Shown one piece after another: positions 1 through 7,831 of a stretch of 28,948 nt of DNA. The DNA lies in the NCBI GenBank assembly GCA_964576765.1, contig CAZNWH010000017.1, positions 1 to 28,948 on the forward strand. Direction: 5' to 3'. Numbering within the stretch: position 1 is the stretch's first letter; every line of letters starts with the position of its first letter. The notes under the pieces were generated by a model. The model was not told the origin of the DNA. It searched no databases and saw only the letters and a program-made list of their open reading frames with translations. The DNA comes from Hellea sp964576765 (lineage in GTDB: Bacteria > Pseudomonadota > Alphaproteobacteria > Caulobacterales > Maricaulaceae). The translations under genes were made by a program, and so were the position numbers.

Positions 1-82
1 TTATGGCGCACTATGACGCCGCGGTAAGGAGCCATCCACACCAACCGCTTTTGGGATAACTAGGTATTAGCTATTTTCTCTA

Positions 83-502
83 TCACTCAAAGTCCCGAAC
101 TTTCCCTCTCGTCGCCTTAATCGCCCCGCGTTCCGCCTTTTTCTTGAGGCGGCGTTTAACGGCCCCGTAGCTTGGCTTTGTCGCGCGGCGATATTTCGGC
201 ACATGCAGCGCTTTGGCGAGCAGGGCTTTGAGGCGCTCCAAGGCTTCGGCTTTATTGCGCTCTTGTGTGCGGTGGTTTTGAGCTTTGATAACAATGACGC
301 CCTTATCGGAAATGCGCTTGTCCCTATACGTTTTAAGCTTTGTTTTATGTCCGTCCAAAAGGGAGGACGTATTGATATCAAAGCGTAAATGGATAGCCGA
401 AGAGACTTTATTGACATTTTGACCGCCGGGTCCTTGCGAGCGAATGGCGCTCATCTCGATCTCTGAGAGCGGAATAGATATGCGCGGGGTTATCTCAAGC
501 AT
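83..502 (-). CDS. arfB: Alternative ribosome-rescue factor ArfB (YaeJ-type peptidyl-tRNA hydrolase)
   Basis: This 139-residue protein has the GGQ motif at residues 26-28 inside GPGGQNVNK, the peptidyl-tRNA hydrolysis signature of class I release factors. It lacks the codon-recognition domains of RF1/RF2. The C-terminal 35 residues are strongly basic (KRRLKKK), as in ArfB, whose tail sits in the empty mRNA channel of stalled ribosomes. The start matches the family: the GGQ lies about 25 residues from the N terminus, as in YaeJ. Known role of the family: release of nascent chains from non-stop ribosomes. It lies 37 bases downstream of the MscS-like gene on the same strand, so they may be cotranscribed. 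A short CTCTG/CAGAG inverted repeat lies just before the start codon. Family assignment is secure. Confidence 0.93.
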   Translation of the reverse strand: MLEITPRISIPLSEIEMSAIRSQGPGGQNVNKVSSAIHLRFDINTSSLLDGHKTKLKTYRDKRISDKGVIVIKAQNHRTQERNKAEALERLKALLAKALHVPKYRRATKPSYGAVKRRLKKKAERGAIKATRGKVRDFE

Positions 503-539
503 ATCTCTGTGTGGCAGAGTTTGCCCCTAATTTGAAGCG

Positions 540-1760
540 TTAAGCGATGGGGGTGTCGCTGTCGGCTTTCTCGGGTCTCTTATGTTTTGTAACAGGTGCA
601 GGTTTTTGTCGTGTTTGCGGCGCAGATGTCGTGACGGTAGCTTGGATGACATCAGGGGTCGACAGGTCAATGTTTTCTAAGATTGACGATGTATAGACGG
701 CCTCATTGACCTTATAAATGGTCCCCATCAAATGCTTGCGTAGGGTGGATGTAATTTTAGTATTGGGCACGCGCTCCAGATAAATCCAAAGCGTATATTC
801 AAGGGCATAATCCCCGGCATTGGTCAGGGCCCATTCAAAGGGGATGTTTTCATTGACCATGATGTCTTTGTCTTCTTTGCAGCTTTCTTCTGCGCTCAAA
901 AACAGCTTACCTATGGTTTCCTTAAATTCGGCGAGCTGCGCGGCGCGTTCATCTTTGCGGCCTGTAAATTCGGGATAACCAATTTTATAGAGTAGGGCCT
1001 GCCGTACCCCTTTGGTACTGGCGACGCGGCTCAGATTATCAACGCGGTTACTGGTGAACAGGCTGTTGCGCATGAGTGTGCGGTGATTGTTACGGATATC
1101 ATAAAGGATAACGTAGATGAGCGTGACCCGGCTGATGACATATTCATTGGAATGACCGTCAATGACAACCACGTCCCCATCTTCTATGCTTTCGCTATTG
1201 AGGATGATAAGGCCGCTGATAATATCGGGCGCCCAGACGCTGCTGGTAAAGGCCAAGAATGCCATGAGAATACCGAATATGCCTGTCGTCTCTAAAAGGC
1301 TATTGGCGCCCCATATGAGGATCAGCGCATAGATTGTCGTCACGATGATGATAACGAGCAGGATGAGATTGACTAAGCGCGTACTGTAAGTTTCGCTATA
1401 GACTTTGTTTTGATCGACCATACGCTCGCGGCCAAAACGTCGTTTAGACAGCGTTCCAAAGAAACTATAAGCAATCATGCCTGCATAAATGATCATAAGG
1501 CTATAGCCAAGATTGATGAAGTAATGGCGGTAATTACTATTGGCGCCCGTTAGGACGAGGTCCAAGATGTGAAGCAATAAAACAAGTACATTGAGCGCTC
1601 TGAAAATTTTGATCTTCGCCTCGTTATTTTGATTGGGCGCAATCAAATTGAGCAAGGGGCGCGCGAGCACGAATAGGGCAATGTTTAATATGAAAATAAG
1701 CCCATGGCCGAACCACTGACCTTGGGTGAGTTCAGGTATGATTTTGAGTAAAATGTCCAA
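540..1760 (-). CDS. MscS-family mechanosensitive ion channel
   Basis: This 406-residue membrane protein has about five predicted hydrophobic segments (near residues 18-40, 52-71, 80-101, 127-150 and 156-187). The last segment runs into a beta-domain pattern typical of MscS (GLIILNSESIEDGDVVVIDG, residues 183-202), corresponding to the pore helix and the first strands of the cytoplasmic vestibule. A charged stretch with KRRFGRER (106-113) separates the sensor-like helices. The last 40 residues are rich in Pro, Thr and Lys and look disordered. The family releases small solutes on hypo-osmotic shock; ion specificity cannot be read here. A GGGGAT ribosome-binding site lies 8 bases before the ATG. 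The pore helix is less Gly/Ala-rich than in E. coli MscS, so this is a divergent member. Confidence 0.82.
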   Translation of the reverse strand: MDILLKIIPELTQGQWFGHGLIFILNIALFVLARPLLNLIAPNQNNEAKIKIFRALNVLVLLLHILDLVLTGANSNYRHYFINLGYSLMIIYAGMIAYSFFGTLSKRRFGRERMVDQNKVYSETYSTRLVNLILLVIIIVTTIYALILIWGANSLLETTGIFGILMAFLAFTSSVWAPDIISGLIILNSESIEDGDVVVIDGHSNEYVISRVTLIYVILYDIRNNHRTLMRNSLFTSNRVDNLSRVASTKGVRQALLYKIGYPEFTGRKDERAAQLAEFKETIGKLFLSAEESCKEDKDIMVNENIPFEWALTNAGDYALEYTLWIYLERVPNTKITSTLRKHLMGTIYKVNEAVYTSSILENIDLSTPDVIQATVTTSAPQTRQKPAPVTKHKRPEKADSDTPIA

Positions 1761-1837
1761 GTGATCCCCAATAGTTTTCTAGAACAAAGTTTTAAGGGCT
1801 TCGGGTAATTAATCCAGTCATAAAGCAGGTAATAATG

Positions 1838-2092
1838 CTAGCGGGCGAAAACGCCTATGAGGTTTACAGCCACCGTTAATCCCAAAGATATGAGCAACAT
1901 AGCTTTCCATGGGAAAAAAACGCGGACTTTGGGCGTATTGGGATCAATACGGTCACTATGAGTTTCCTGCATTTTTTCAACGATTTTACGTTCCGCTTTG
2001 GCGGCCGCATTGGGAAATAAGGCCGGCAAGAGATTAAGCGCCAGAGTTAAAACAACAGAGGCAATAAGGGAGGTGAGCAGAAAGTCTTTCAT
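1838..2092 (-). CDS. Small membrane protein, two predicted transmembrane helices, unknown function
   Basis: I do not recognise this family. From the ATG at 2092 it is 84 residues. One hydrophobic helix covers residues 4-27, a charged loop with AKAERKIVEKM follows, and a second helix near residues 62-82 ends close to the C terminus. The frame stays open upstream to a TTG at 2146 (102 residues). I prefer the ATG because the TTG would leave only 32 bases between divergent start codons, and because MKDFLLTSL is a typical start for a membrane protein. Neither start has a strong Shine-Dalgarno sequence. It lies 77 bases upstream of the MscS-like gene on the same strand and could be its operon partner. 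Confidence 0.6.
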   Translation of the reverse strand: MKDFLLTSLIASVVLTLALNLLPALFPNAAAKAERKIVEKMQETHSDRIDPNTPKVRVFFPWKAMLLISLGLTVAVNLIGVFAR

Positions 2093-2178
2093 GGCAAACT
2101 GTACCACAAACCGCTCGTAAACCAAATCTTGCCAATTTGACGTCAATATCTGGCCATCAATAATGGTTTTAATCAGTT

Positions 2179-3015
2179 ATGTCTTTTAATCCTCGCGACT
2201 TCCTCCACCTGCAACGGTCTAAACTTCACATGCGCTTCGTTAAAGGATGGAAAAGCCAAGCTCTTTTTGAGTTTGTAACATTTGGTATCAAGCAAGGCTG
2301 GGCCTGTCTTTTTGGCGGATTGATGTTGGCGCTTTTGTTAGGCACTTTCTTCTTTTATCCGCAAGAGAGCGCTCTGGCTCGATATGATTTTATCACGCTC
2401 ATGGCCATCGCTATACAAGGCGGGATGCTCCTATCTAAACTTGAAACTTGGGAGGAGGCTCGCCTTATCTTGGTGTTTCATATTGTCGGAACCGTTATGG
2501 AGATTTTCAAAACCCATGTTGGTTCATGGGTTTACCCTGAGCCTAGTGTATTAAGACTAGCGGGTGTGCCTCTCTTTTCCGGGTTTATGTATGCGTGTGT
2601 GGGGAGTTATCTCGCTCGCGTTTGGCGCATTTTTGATTTTCGGTTTGATCGGTTCCCACGTTTAAAATGGCAAGCTTTATTGGCCGTACTGATCTATATA
2701 AACTTTTTCACACATCACTATTGGCTTGATGTTCGCCTAGCCTTATTTGCTGGTATTGTAATCCTATATGGACGTACAGTCATTTGGTTCAAAGCAGATG
2801 AAAAGCAGCGGCCTATGCCTTTGATTTTTGGATTATTTCTTGTGGCTTTATTCATTTGGTTTGCTGAGAATATTGCAACATTTGCACGGGCTTGGAGTTA
2901 TCCGGGGCAAGAGAATAACTGGCATATGGTGTCCATTTCCAAATTAGGATCATGGTATCTTTTGATGATGATTAGCTTTGTTTTGGTCGCCTTTGCGCAT
3001 CGTGAAACAAAATAG
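2179..3015 (+). CDS. DUF817 family integral membrane protein (YoaT-like)
   Basis: This 278-residue polytopic membrane protein has about eight hydrophobic segments. The sequence pattern matches what I know of DUF817: an aromatic-rich N-terminal helix after FGIKQGWACLFGG, then TWEEARLILVFHIVGTVMEIFK, VGSWVYPEP, PLFSGFMYACVGSY, and a C-terminal half containing FAENIATF and SKLGSWYLLM. The family has no established function that I know of. The start ATG has no clear Shine-Dalgarno; a second candidate is the ATG at 2230 (HMRFVKGW). It is divergent from the small membrane protein at 1838-2092 and convergent with icd, separated from icd by a strong palindromic terminator. Confidence 0.8.
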   Translation: MSFNPRDFLHLQRSKLHMRFVKGWKSQALFEFVTFGIKQGWACLFGGLMLALLLGTFFFYPQESALARYDFITLMAIAIQGGMLLSKLETWEEARLILVFHIVGTVMEIFKTHVGSWVYPEPSVLRLAGVPLFSGFMYACVGSYLARVWRIFDFRFDRFPRLKWQALLAVLIYINFFTHHYWLDVRLALFAGIVILYGRTVIWFKADEKQRPMPLIFGLFLVALFIWFAENIATFARAWSYPGQENNWHMVSISKLGSWYLLMMISFVLVAFAHRETK

Positions 3016-3037
3016 CCCGCTAATTAGCGGGCTATTT
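3010..3037. terminator. Bidirectional terminator between DUF817 gene and icd
   Basis: A perfect 28-base palindrome with GC-rich core AGCCCGC/GCGGGCT and A/T-rich outer arms lies between the stop codons of two convergent genes. The A-tract on one side and T-tract on the other allow intrinsic termination in both directions. Confidence 0.85.
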
Positions 3038-3059
3038 AATAAAAATAATTCTGAGCGAA

Positions 3060-4271
3060 TTAAGTCATTTTGCGTTCGAAATTCTCCGCAATCGCTTCGA
3101 GGTAGCCTGTTGTTGTGAGCCAGCCTTGCTGATCGCCAACCAATAAGGCCAAGTCTTTGGTCATTTGGCCGCCTTCGATGGTTTCAACAGTGGTTTGTTC
3201 AAGGCCCTGCGCAAATTTAGCCAAGGCTTCATTATCGTCAATCTTGGCCCGATGCGCTAGACCGCGCGTCCAAGCAAAGATAGAGGCTGTCGAATTTGTG
3301 GATGTACTCTCCCCCTTTTGATGGTTGCGGTAATGGCGGGTCACTGTGCCATGAGCTGCCTCGGCTTCCATTGTTTTTCCGTCAGGTGTTAGCAAGAAAG
3401 AGGTCATCAGACCGAGTGAACCAAAGCCTTGGGCAACAGTATCAGACTGAACATCACCGTCATAATTTTTACAAGCCCAGATATAACCGCCGGACCATTT
3501 CATCGCCGCAGCGACCATGTCATCAATCAAGCGATGTTGATATTCACCGCCAAACTCTGCAAATTTATCTGCGAATTCTTCATCGAAAATCTGCTGGAAC
3601 AAGTCTTTGAACCGACCATCATAAGCTTTCAAAATTGTGTTCTTGGTGGACAGATAAACGGGCCATTTGCGTTGCAGGCCATAATTGAAGCAAGCACGGG
3701 CAAAATCACCAATAGATTTGTCAAGATTATACATCCCCATTAAAACGCCACCATCAGGAAAATCGAAAATTTCTTTCTCGATAACGTCGCCATTTTCGCC
3801 TTCCCATTTCATCGTGGCTTTGCCTTTTCCGGGGACAACAAAATCAGTCGCTTTATATTGGTCACCAAAGGCATGACGTCCAATGACGATGGGCTGTGTC
3901 CAGCCCGGCACTAAGCGTGGAACATTGTTACAAATGATGGGTTCACGGAAAACAACGCCGCCTAGGATGTTACGAATGGTTCCGTTGGGAGACTTCCACA
4001 TTTTCTTGAGAGAAAATTCTTCAACGCGGGCTTCATCTGGCGTGATGGTTGCACATTTAATGCCGACATTGTGTTTTTTAATAGCGTTGGCAGCGTCAAT
4101 TGTGATCTGATCATCCGTCGCGTCGCGGCTTTGTATAGAGAGATCATAATCTAACAGGTCAATATCCAGATAGGGATGTATTAGACGTTCTTTGATCATA
4201 TCCCAGATAATGCGCGTCATCTCATCACCGTTCATATCGACAACGGGATTATTTACCTTGATTTTAGCCAT
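3060..4271 (-). CDS. icd: NADP-dependent isocitrate dehydrogenase (eukaryotic-type homodimer)
   Basis: This 403-residue enzyme converts isocitrate to 2-oxoglutarate with CO2 and NADPH in the TCA cycle. It belongs to the roughly 400-residue homodimeric type shared by alphaproteobacteria and eukaryotes. The N terminus has VVDMNGDEMTRIIW. The substrate loop KSPNGTIRNILGG follows, then VPGWTQPIVIGRHAFGDQY. The metal-binding region is near SGGYIWACKNYDGDVQSD, and AAHGTVTRHYR forms part of the NADP site. Length and all these motifs are intact. An AGAGG ribosome-binding site lies 5 bases before the ATG. The gene is monocistronic by context: divergent from the methyltransferase gene, and closed by the bidirectional terminator at 3010-3037. 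Confidence 0.97.
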   Translation of the reverse strand: MAKIKVNNPVVDMNGDEMTRIIWDMIKERLIHPYLDIDLLDYDLSIQSRDATDDQITIDAANAIKKHNVGIKCATITPDEARVEEFSLKKMWKSPNGTIRNILGGVVFREPIICNNVPRLVPGWTQPIVIGRHAFGDQYKATDFVVPGKGKATMKWEGENGDVIEKEIFDFPDGGVLMGMYNLDKSIGDFARACFNYGLQRKWPVYLSTKNTILKAYDGRFKDLFQQIFDEEFADKFAEFGGEYQHRLIDDMVAAAMKWSGGYIWACKNYDGDVQSDTVAQGFGSLGLMTSFLLTPDGKTMEAEAAHGTVTRHYRNHQKGESTSTNSTASIFAWTRGLAHRAKIDDNEALAKFAQGLEQTTVETIEGGQMTKDLALLVGDQQGWLTTTGYLEAIAENFERKMT

Positions 4272-4344
4272 ATTTACCTCTGTAAGCGGTCAGATTCATT
4301 ATTGGCGCCTTTAACACCCGTTGGCGTGTATTAAAAGAGTGAAG

Positions 4345-5154
4345 ATGGGAAAAACGCTTAAAGATCAATTGGGCCGCATTGTTCATACAGCTGAGCAAGG
4401 GACAGCCCCCGCAGTTATTTTGGTTCATCCGCAATTGGGCGAAAATATTGGCGCGGCTTGCCGCGCGATGCTCAATTTTGGCCTCACGGAACTCCGCCTA
4501 GTTGCCCCGCGCGATGGGTGGCCCAATCCGGCAGCAGATGCCATGGCGGCAGGCGCTTTGCCTGTTTTGCAGACGGCGAAAGTCTTTCAAACTACGGCTG
4601 AAGCCGTAGCCGATTTGAAATATATATTGGCGGCGACAGCCCGAAGGCGAGAACTGGAAATTCCGGTGATTGGAACAGAAACTGTGGGCCCCGCCTTGAG
4701 AGCATATGCCAATGAGAAAACGGCAACGGGTATATTATTTGGGCCTGAAAAGGCGGGACTTAAAAACGCAGATGTTGTTTTAGCCGATGCTATATTGACC
4801 TATCCTATTAATCCGGCTTTTCAGTCTCTGAATTTGGCGCAAGCGGTCAATGTCTTTGCGTATATCTGGGCTAGTGCTGAGGGCGCGCCTCCGCCGCCTT
4901 TATTTCAAAAAGATATAAGCGAGGTTGCAGATAGAGATAATTTGGTAAGGATGTTTGAGCATCTGGAAGAGGAATTAACCGCCGCTGGGTTCTTTTTTCC
5001 GCCGCAAAAACGGGCTTTGATGTCACAAAATATACGCGCGCCCTTTACGCGGGCTAAATTAACCGCTCAAGAGGTGCAGACAATGCGGGGTATGATAAAG
5101 GCTTTGGCCAAGGGTCGCGGGCGCGGGCAAATCCCGCATAAGAAAGAAACATAG
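4345..5154 (+). CDS. SpoU/TrmH-superfamily RNA 2'-O-methyltransferase, TrmJ-like
   Basis: This 269-residue protein has the three SPOUT motifs of the SpoU family: NIGAACRAMLNFGL near the N terminus (motif 1), then ILFGPEKAGL (motif 2) and PINPAFQSLNLAQAVNVFAY (motif 3), which build the knotted SAM site. A C-terminal region of about 90 residues is like that of TrmJ, which methylates the ribose at tRNA position 32. The exact target base is inferred from overall similarity. I chose the ATG at 4345, preceded by AAGAGTGAAG. An in-frame TTG at 4321 would add MACIKRVK but has no ribosome-binding site. The next gene follows after 11 bases. LasT-like relatives are the main alternative. Confidence 0.85.
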   Translation: MGKTLKDQLGRIVHTAEQGTAPAVILVHPQLGENIGAACRAMLNFGLTELRLVAPRDGWPNPAADAMAAGALPVLQTAKVFQTTAEAVADLKYILAATARRRELEIPVIGTETVGPALRAYANEKTATGILFGPEKAGLKNADVVLADAILTYPINPAFQSLNLAQAVNVFAYIWASAEGAPPPPLFQKDISEVADRDNLVRMFEHLEEELTAAGFFFPPQKRALMSQNIRAPFTRAKLTAQEVQTMRGMIKALAKGRGRGQIPHKKET

Positions 5155-5165
5155 AAGGACGTCTT

Positions 5166-5429
5166 GTGAAATATTTAGGATATTTACTGATTTTGGCCTG
5201 TTTTTTAGCGGGGTATTATTCAACCCACATAATTGTTGTAGGTCTTTGTGCGGTTCTTTCGACAATCATTTATGCGTCTGAACGCCGTAAAGCGCTCAAA
5301 TCACAAATCCATGCCCCGGATCAGAATATGCTATTAGATGGAGCTTTTCTGCTCTTTTTACAGCTCATTATTATGTTCACGCTCTATATATTAGGGTGGT
5401 TCCTGGCTAATAAGACAGATTTTGGCTAA
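5166..5429 (+). CDS. Small membrane protein of unknown function, three hydrophobic segments
   Basis: I do not recognise this 87-residue protein. It starts with GTG, preceded by AAGGA about 6 bases upstream, which supports the start. Hydrophobic helices are visible at residues 3-18, 21-38 and 56-81, the middle two separated by the basic stretch ASERRKALKS. It lies 11 bases after the TrmJ-like gene on the same strand, so it is probably cotranscribed, but nothing in the sequence ties it to RNA modification. It is convergent with rarD and leaves only 15 bases between the stop codons, with no visible hairpin. Confidence 0.6.
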   Translation: MKYLGYLLILACFLAGYYSTHIIVVGLCAVLSTIIYASERRKALKSQIHAPDQNMLLDGAFLLFLQLIIMFTLYILGWFLANKTDFG

Positions 5430-5444
5430 GGAAATAAATACCAG

Positions 5445-6350
5445 TTAGGCTGTTGCTTGTCGTTTAAGAATTGCGTCAAAACTATAAATGAGTATTCCAA
5501 GCCAGATGAGCGCGAAACACCATGCATGGGCAGACGTAAATCTTTCGCCGAAATAGATCCCACAGGCAAATTGAAGTGTAGGTCCGATATATTGCAATAT
5601 TCCTAGAGTAGAGAGAGACAGTCGCCGCGCAGCAAAGGCGAAAGCCAGCAGCGGTAAAACCGTGATTGGCCCAGCCAAAACCAACAAAATATCCATTTTA
5701 CTCCCAAGTCGCCCAAATTGTAATTGTCCTGTTTGAGATAACCAAGTTAGGAAAATGAGAGCTGGTAGGACTAATATTATCGTCTCTATAAACAGACCGG
5801 GCATAGCGCCGATATCAACTTGTTTTCTGATCACCCCATAAGCGGTAAAACTCACCGCTAAAAACAGAGCGATTACAGGAAAAGTCCCACCATAAAGCGT
5901 TAAAATGGTGACGCCGATTAAAGCTAGTAAAATAGCCAGCCCTTGTAGGCGCGATAATTTTTCTTTGAAAAACACGACGCCAACCAAGACATAAATTAGC
6001 GGATTAATATAATACCCCAGACTTCCTTGAAATATTTGATCTTGTTGAATGGCCCAAATATAGACCCCCCAATTTATCGTTAGGGAGGTTGCAGCAAGGG
6101 CTAATAAGATGAGAGTTTTAGGTTTTTTAAGCGCTTGCCAAACATCATTTAACTGTTTTCTGAAAAGGATAATCAATAATCCAAAAGGAACGGACCATAT
6201 GACCCTATGGGCTACCATCTCAGTCGGCGGAATGGCGCGCATCACCACAAAATAAATCGGAAATATGCCCCATATCGTATAGGCTGTTATGCCAGCCAAA
6301 AGACCCGTATTGCTTTTTGGTGAGCCTTGCATATTTGCGGAGGTGTCCAT
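5445..6350 (-). CDS. rarD: RarD-type EamA/DMT-superfamily transporter
   Basis: This 301-residue protein has ten hydrophobic segments arranged as two EamA repeats. Sequence hallmarks of RarD are visible: WGIFPIYF in the first helix, PPTEMVAHRVIWSVPFG, NWGVYIWAIQ, GSLGYYINPLIYVLVGV, and TLGILQYIGPTLQFACGI in the second half. RarD was named for chloramphenicol sensitivity, but its physiological substrate is not established, so I call only the family. A second in-frame ATG lies at 6332. Its start faces the rpsD promoter region, so the 190 bases between them must hold both promoters. Family assignment is secure. Confidence 0.92.
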   Translation of the reverse strand: MDTSANMQGSPKSNTGLLAGITAYTIWGIFPIYFVVMRAIPPTEMVAHRVIWSVPFGLLIILFRKQLNDVWQALKKPKTLILLALAATSLTINWGVYIWAIQQDQIFQGSLGYYINPLIYVLVGVVFFKEKLSRLQGLAILLALIGVTILTLYGGTFPVIALFLAVSFTAYGVIRKQVDIGAMPGLFIETIILVLPALIFLTWLSQTGQLQFGRLGSKMDILLVLAGPITVLPLLAFAFAARRLSLSTLGILQYIGPTLQFACGIYFGERFTSAHAWCFALIWLGILIYSFDAILKRQATA

Positions 6351-6420
6351 GTATTGCGCTTGTCACAGCCTGGTAAAGGCTGCAATTAAATTCGTAGCGT
6401 TGAAACTTTATTTCTGGCTC

Positions 6421-6448
6421 TTGACTTGATGGCCCAGCCCTGTAAATA
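6421..6448 (+). promoter_or_regulatory. Predicted sigma-70 promoter of rpsD
   Basis: TTGACT (6421-6426) and TAAATA (6443-6448) are separated by 16 bases, with TG just before the -10. The -35 reads CTTGAC with its preceding base, as favoured in alphaproteobacteria. It would give an rpsD leader of roughly 90 bases. No transcript data are available. Confidence 0.55.
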
Positions 6449-6491
6449 GCGCCGCTTACACGGGTGAGTGTGGTGCCGCCGTTGAAATCGC

Positions 6492-6509
6492 GACTGAAAT
6501 AGTTCAGTC
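6492..6509 (+). promoter_or_regulatory. Stem-loop in the rpsD leader
   Basis: GACTGAA and TTCAGTC form a perfect 7-bp stem with an ATAG loop, ending 34 bases before the rpsD start. No U-tract follows, so it is not a terminator. Bacterial S4 can repress translation through leader structures, so an autoregulatory site is possible but unproven. Confidence 0.4.
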
Positions 6510-6543
6510 AGCCGGGCCACGCTAGAATTAAGAGTATAAACGC

Positions 6544-7161
6544 ATGTCTAAGCGTCATTCCACAAAATATAAAATTGATCGCCGTATGGGCGAAAATATC
6601 TGGGGACGTCCAAAGTCGCCCGTTAATAAACGCCCTTACGGACCGGGCCAGCATGGCCAAAACCGCCGTAGCAAGCTTTCTGATTTCGGAACGCAGCTTC
6701 GCGCGAAGCAAAAGCTGAAAGGCTATTACGGTAATATCACAGAGAAACAGTTTCGCCGCACTTATGATGAAGCGACTCGCCAGCGTGGGGATGCTTCTGA
6801 GAACCTTATTGGTCTTTTAGAGCGCCGCTTGGACGCGATTGTTTATCGCGCTAAATTTGTTCCAACCGTATTTGCCGCGCGTCAATTCGTTAATCACGGC
6901 CATATCTTGGTTAATGGGAAGCGTGTTAATATCCCGTCCTACAGATGTAAGGAAGGTGACGTTGTAGAAGTTCGTGAAAAATCGCGGACAATGGCCTTGG
7001 TTCTTGAGGCTTTGGAAAGCCCTGAACGCGAGCTGCCTGATTATATCAGTGTTGATCCCAAAGCGATGAAGGCGACATTGGCGCGTATTCCGAGTTTTGA
7101 TGAAGTTCCATATCCTGTTGTTATGGAACCTAATCTTGTTGTGGAATTTTACTCCCGATAA
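6544..7161 (+). CDS. rpsD: 30S ribosomal protein S4
   Basis: This 205-residue protein is a primary 16S rRNA-binding protein that starts 30S assembly and sits at the mRNA entrance. The N terminus MSKRHSTKYKIDRRMGENIWGRPKSP is the alphaproteobacterial form without zinc cysteines. The S4 RNA-binding domain is visible as LERRLDAIVYRAKF through FVNHGHILVNGKRVNIPSY. The protein ends with the conserved VVMEPNLVVEFYSR-type tail. It stands alone, outside the alpha operon where E. coli has rpsD, as is common in alphaproteobacteria. It has its own promoter, a stem-loop in the leader and a clear terminator downstream. AAGAG lies about 11 bases before the ATG. Confidence 0.98.
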   Translation: MSKRHSTKYKIDRRMGENIWGRPKSPVNKRPYGPGQHGQNRRSKLSDFGTQLRAKQKLKGYYGNITEKQFRRTYDEATRQRGDASENLIGLLERRLDAIVYRAKFVPTVFAARQFVNHGHILVNGKRVNIPSYRCKEGDVVEVREKSRTMALVLEALESPERELPDYISVDPKAMKATLARIPSFDEVPYPVVMEPNLVVEFYSR

Positions 7162-7182
7162 GACATACGAAATATAAAAAGG

Positions 7183-7207
7183 CCCGCAAATTATGCGGGT
7201 TTTTTTA
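7183..7207. terminator. Intrinsic terminator after rpsD, shared with grxD
   Basis: CCCGCA, loop AATTA, TGCGGG, then seven T; an A-run precedes the stem. It lies between convergent rpsD and grxD and can serve both directions. Confidence 0.85.
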
Positions 7208-7222
7208 TGTTTGTTTAAAGGT

Positions 7223-7549
7223 TTAAGCGGCCGTTTTAATGCCTTTGTCTTCGAAAAGTTTGCGCAACTCTCCTGTTTCGAACATCTCTTTAACTATATC
7301 ACATCCGCCGATAAATTCACCTTTAACAAAGACCTGCGGAATGGTGGGCCAATTGTTGAAGTCTTTTATGCCCTGACGAATGTCCGGATTTTCCAAAACG
7401 TTGACGCTTGCATATTGCGCACCTACATAATCAAGAATTTGGACAACGGTTGATGAAAATCCGCATTGCGGAAAAACAGGCGTCCCTTTCATATAAAGGA
7501 CCACATCATTTTCTGTGACGGTTTTGGTAATTTCATCATGAGCAGACAT
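7223..7549 (-). CDS. grxD: Monothiol glutaredoxin, CGFS type (Grx4/GrxD)
   Basis: This 108-residue cytosolic protein has the CGFS active site at residues 29-32, preceded by the glutathione-binding Lys21. WPTIPQVFVKGEFIGGCDI carries the cis-Pro loop and the second glutathione contact. CGFS glutaredoxins bind a [2Fe-2S] cluster as dimers or with BolA proteins and deliver it in iron-sulfur assembly. The gene lies 38 bases downstream of the bolA gene on the same strand, which matches the known Grx-BolA partnership and suggests the pair is cotranscribed at the tail of the purine operon. All key residues are present and length is normal. Confidence 0.96.
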   Translation of the reverse strand: MSAHDEITKTVTENDVVLYMKGTPVFPQCGFSSTVVQILDYVGAQYASVNVLENPDIRQGIKDFNNWPTIPQVFVKGEFIGGCDIVKEMFETGELRKLFEDKGIKTAA

Positions 7550-7587
7550 AAACGAGACCTTCCAATTAACAACTCTCTCTAGATAGG

Positions 7588-7818
7588 TTAGGGCGTACGT
7601 GTTTCAAGAGCAAGGGCATGTAAAACGCCGCCCATATTGCCTTTCAAGGCTGCATAAACCATTTGATGTTGCTGAATTCTAGATTTTCCTTCAAAAGCTG
7701 CCGAAGTTATGACAGCTTTCCAATGATCATTATCGCCGGCTAAATCTGTCAGCTCGATAATGGCATCGGGCAGGGCAGCTTTGATAAGGGTCGTGATATC
7801 TTCACCAGACATTGCCAT
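7588..7818 (-). CDS. BolA-family protein (IbaG/BolA2-like)
   Basis: This 76-residue protein starts at the ATG at 7818 (MAMSGEDITTL). A longer open frame runs into purL, but the region upstream reads as antisense to nothing sensible and the GAGAAAG site precedes 7818; an ATG at 7812 is also possible. The pattern LPDAIIELTDLAGDNDHWKAVI, then FEGKSRIQQHQMVYAAL and GGVLHALALETRTP, is the class II KH-like BolA fold with the conserved invariant His in RxxxHQ and the loop His that can ligate a cluster with a CGFS glutaredoxin. It starts 13 bases after the purL stop and lies directly upstream of grxD. Whether it also acts as a regulator cannot be told here. Confidence 0.9.
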   Translation of the reverse strand: MAMSGEDITTLIKAALPDAIIELTDLAGDNDHWKAVITSAAFEGKSRIQQHQMVYAALKGNMGGVLHALALETRTP

Positions 7819-7831
7819 TAGTCTTGCTTTC

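Noticed and set aside
1..66. Possible C-terminal end of a gene at the left edge (plus-strand frame ending near 59, or minus-strand frame ending at 1)
   Set aside because: Fewer than 20 codons are visible and none is recognisable; not enough to call.
3010..3037. 28-base perfect palindrome as an operator
   Set aside because: It lies between convergent stop codons and has the GC-core plus A/T-flank form of a bidirectional terminator.
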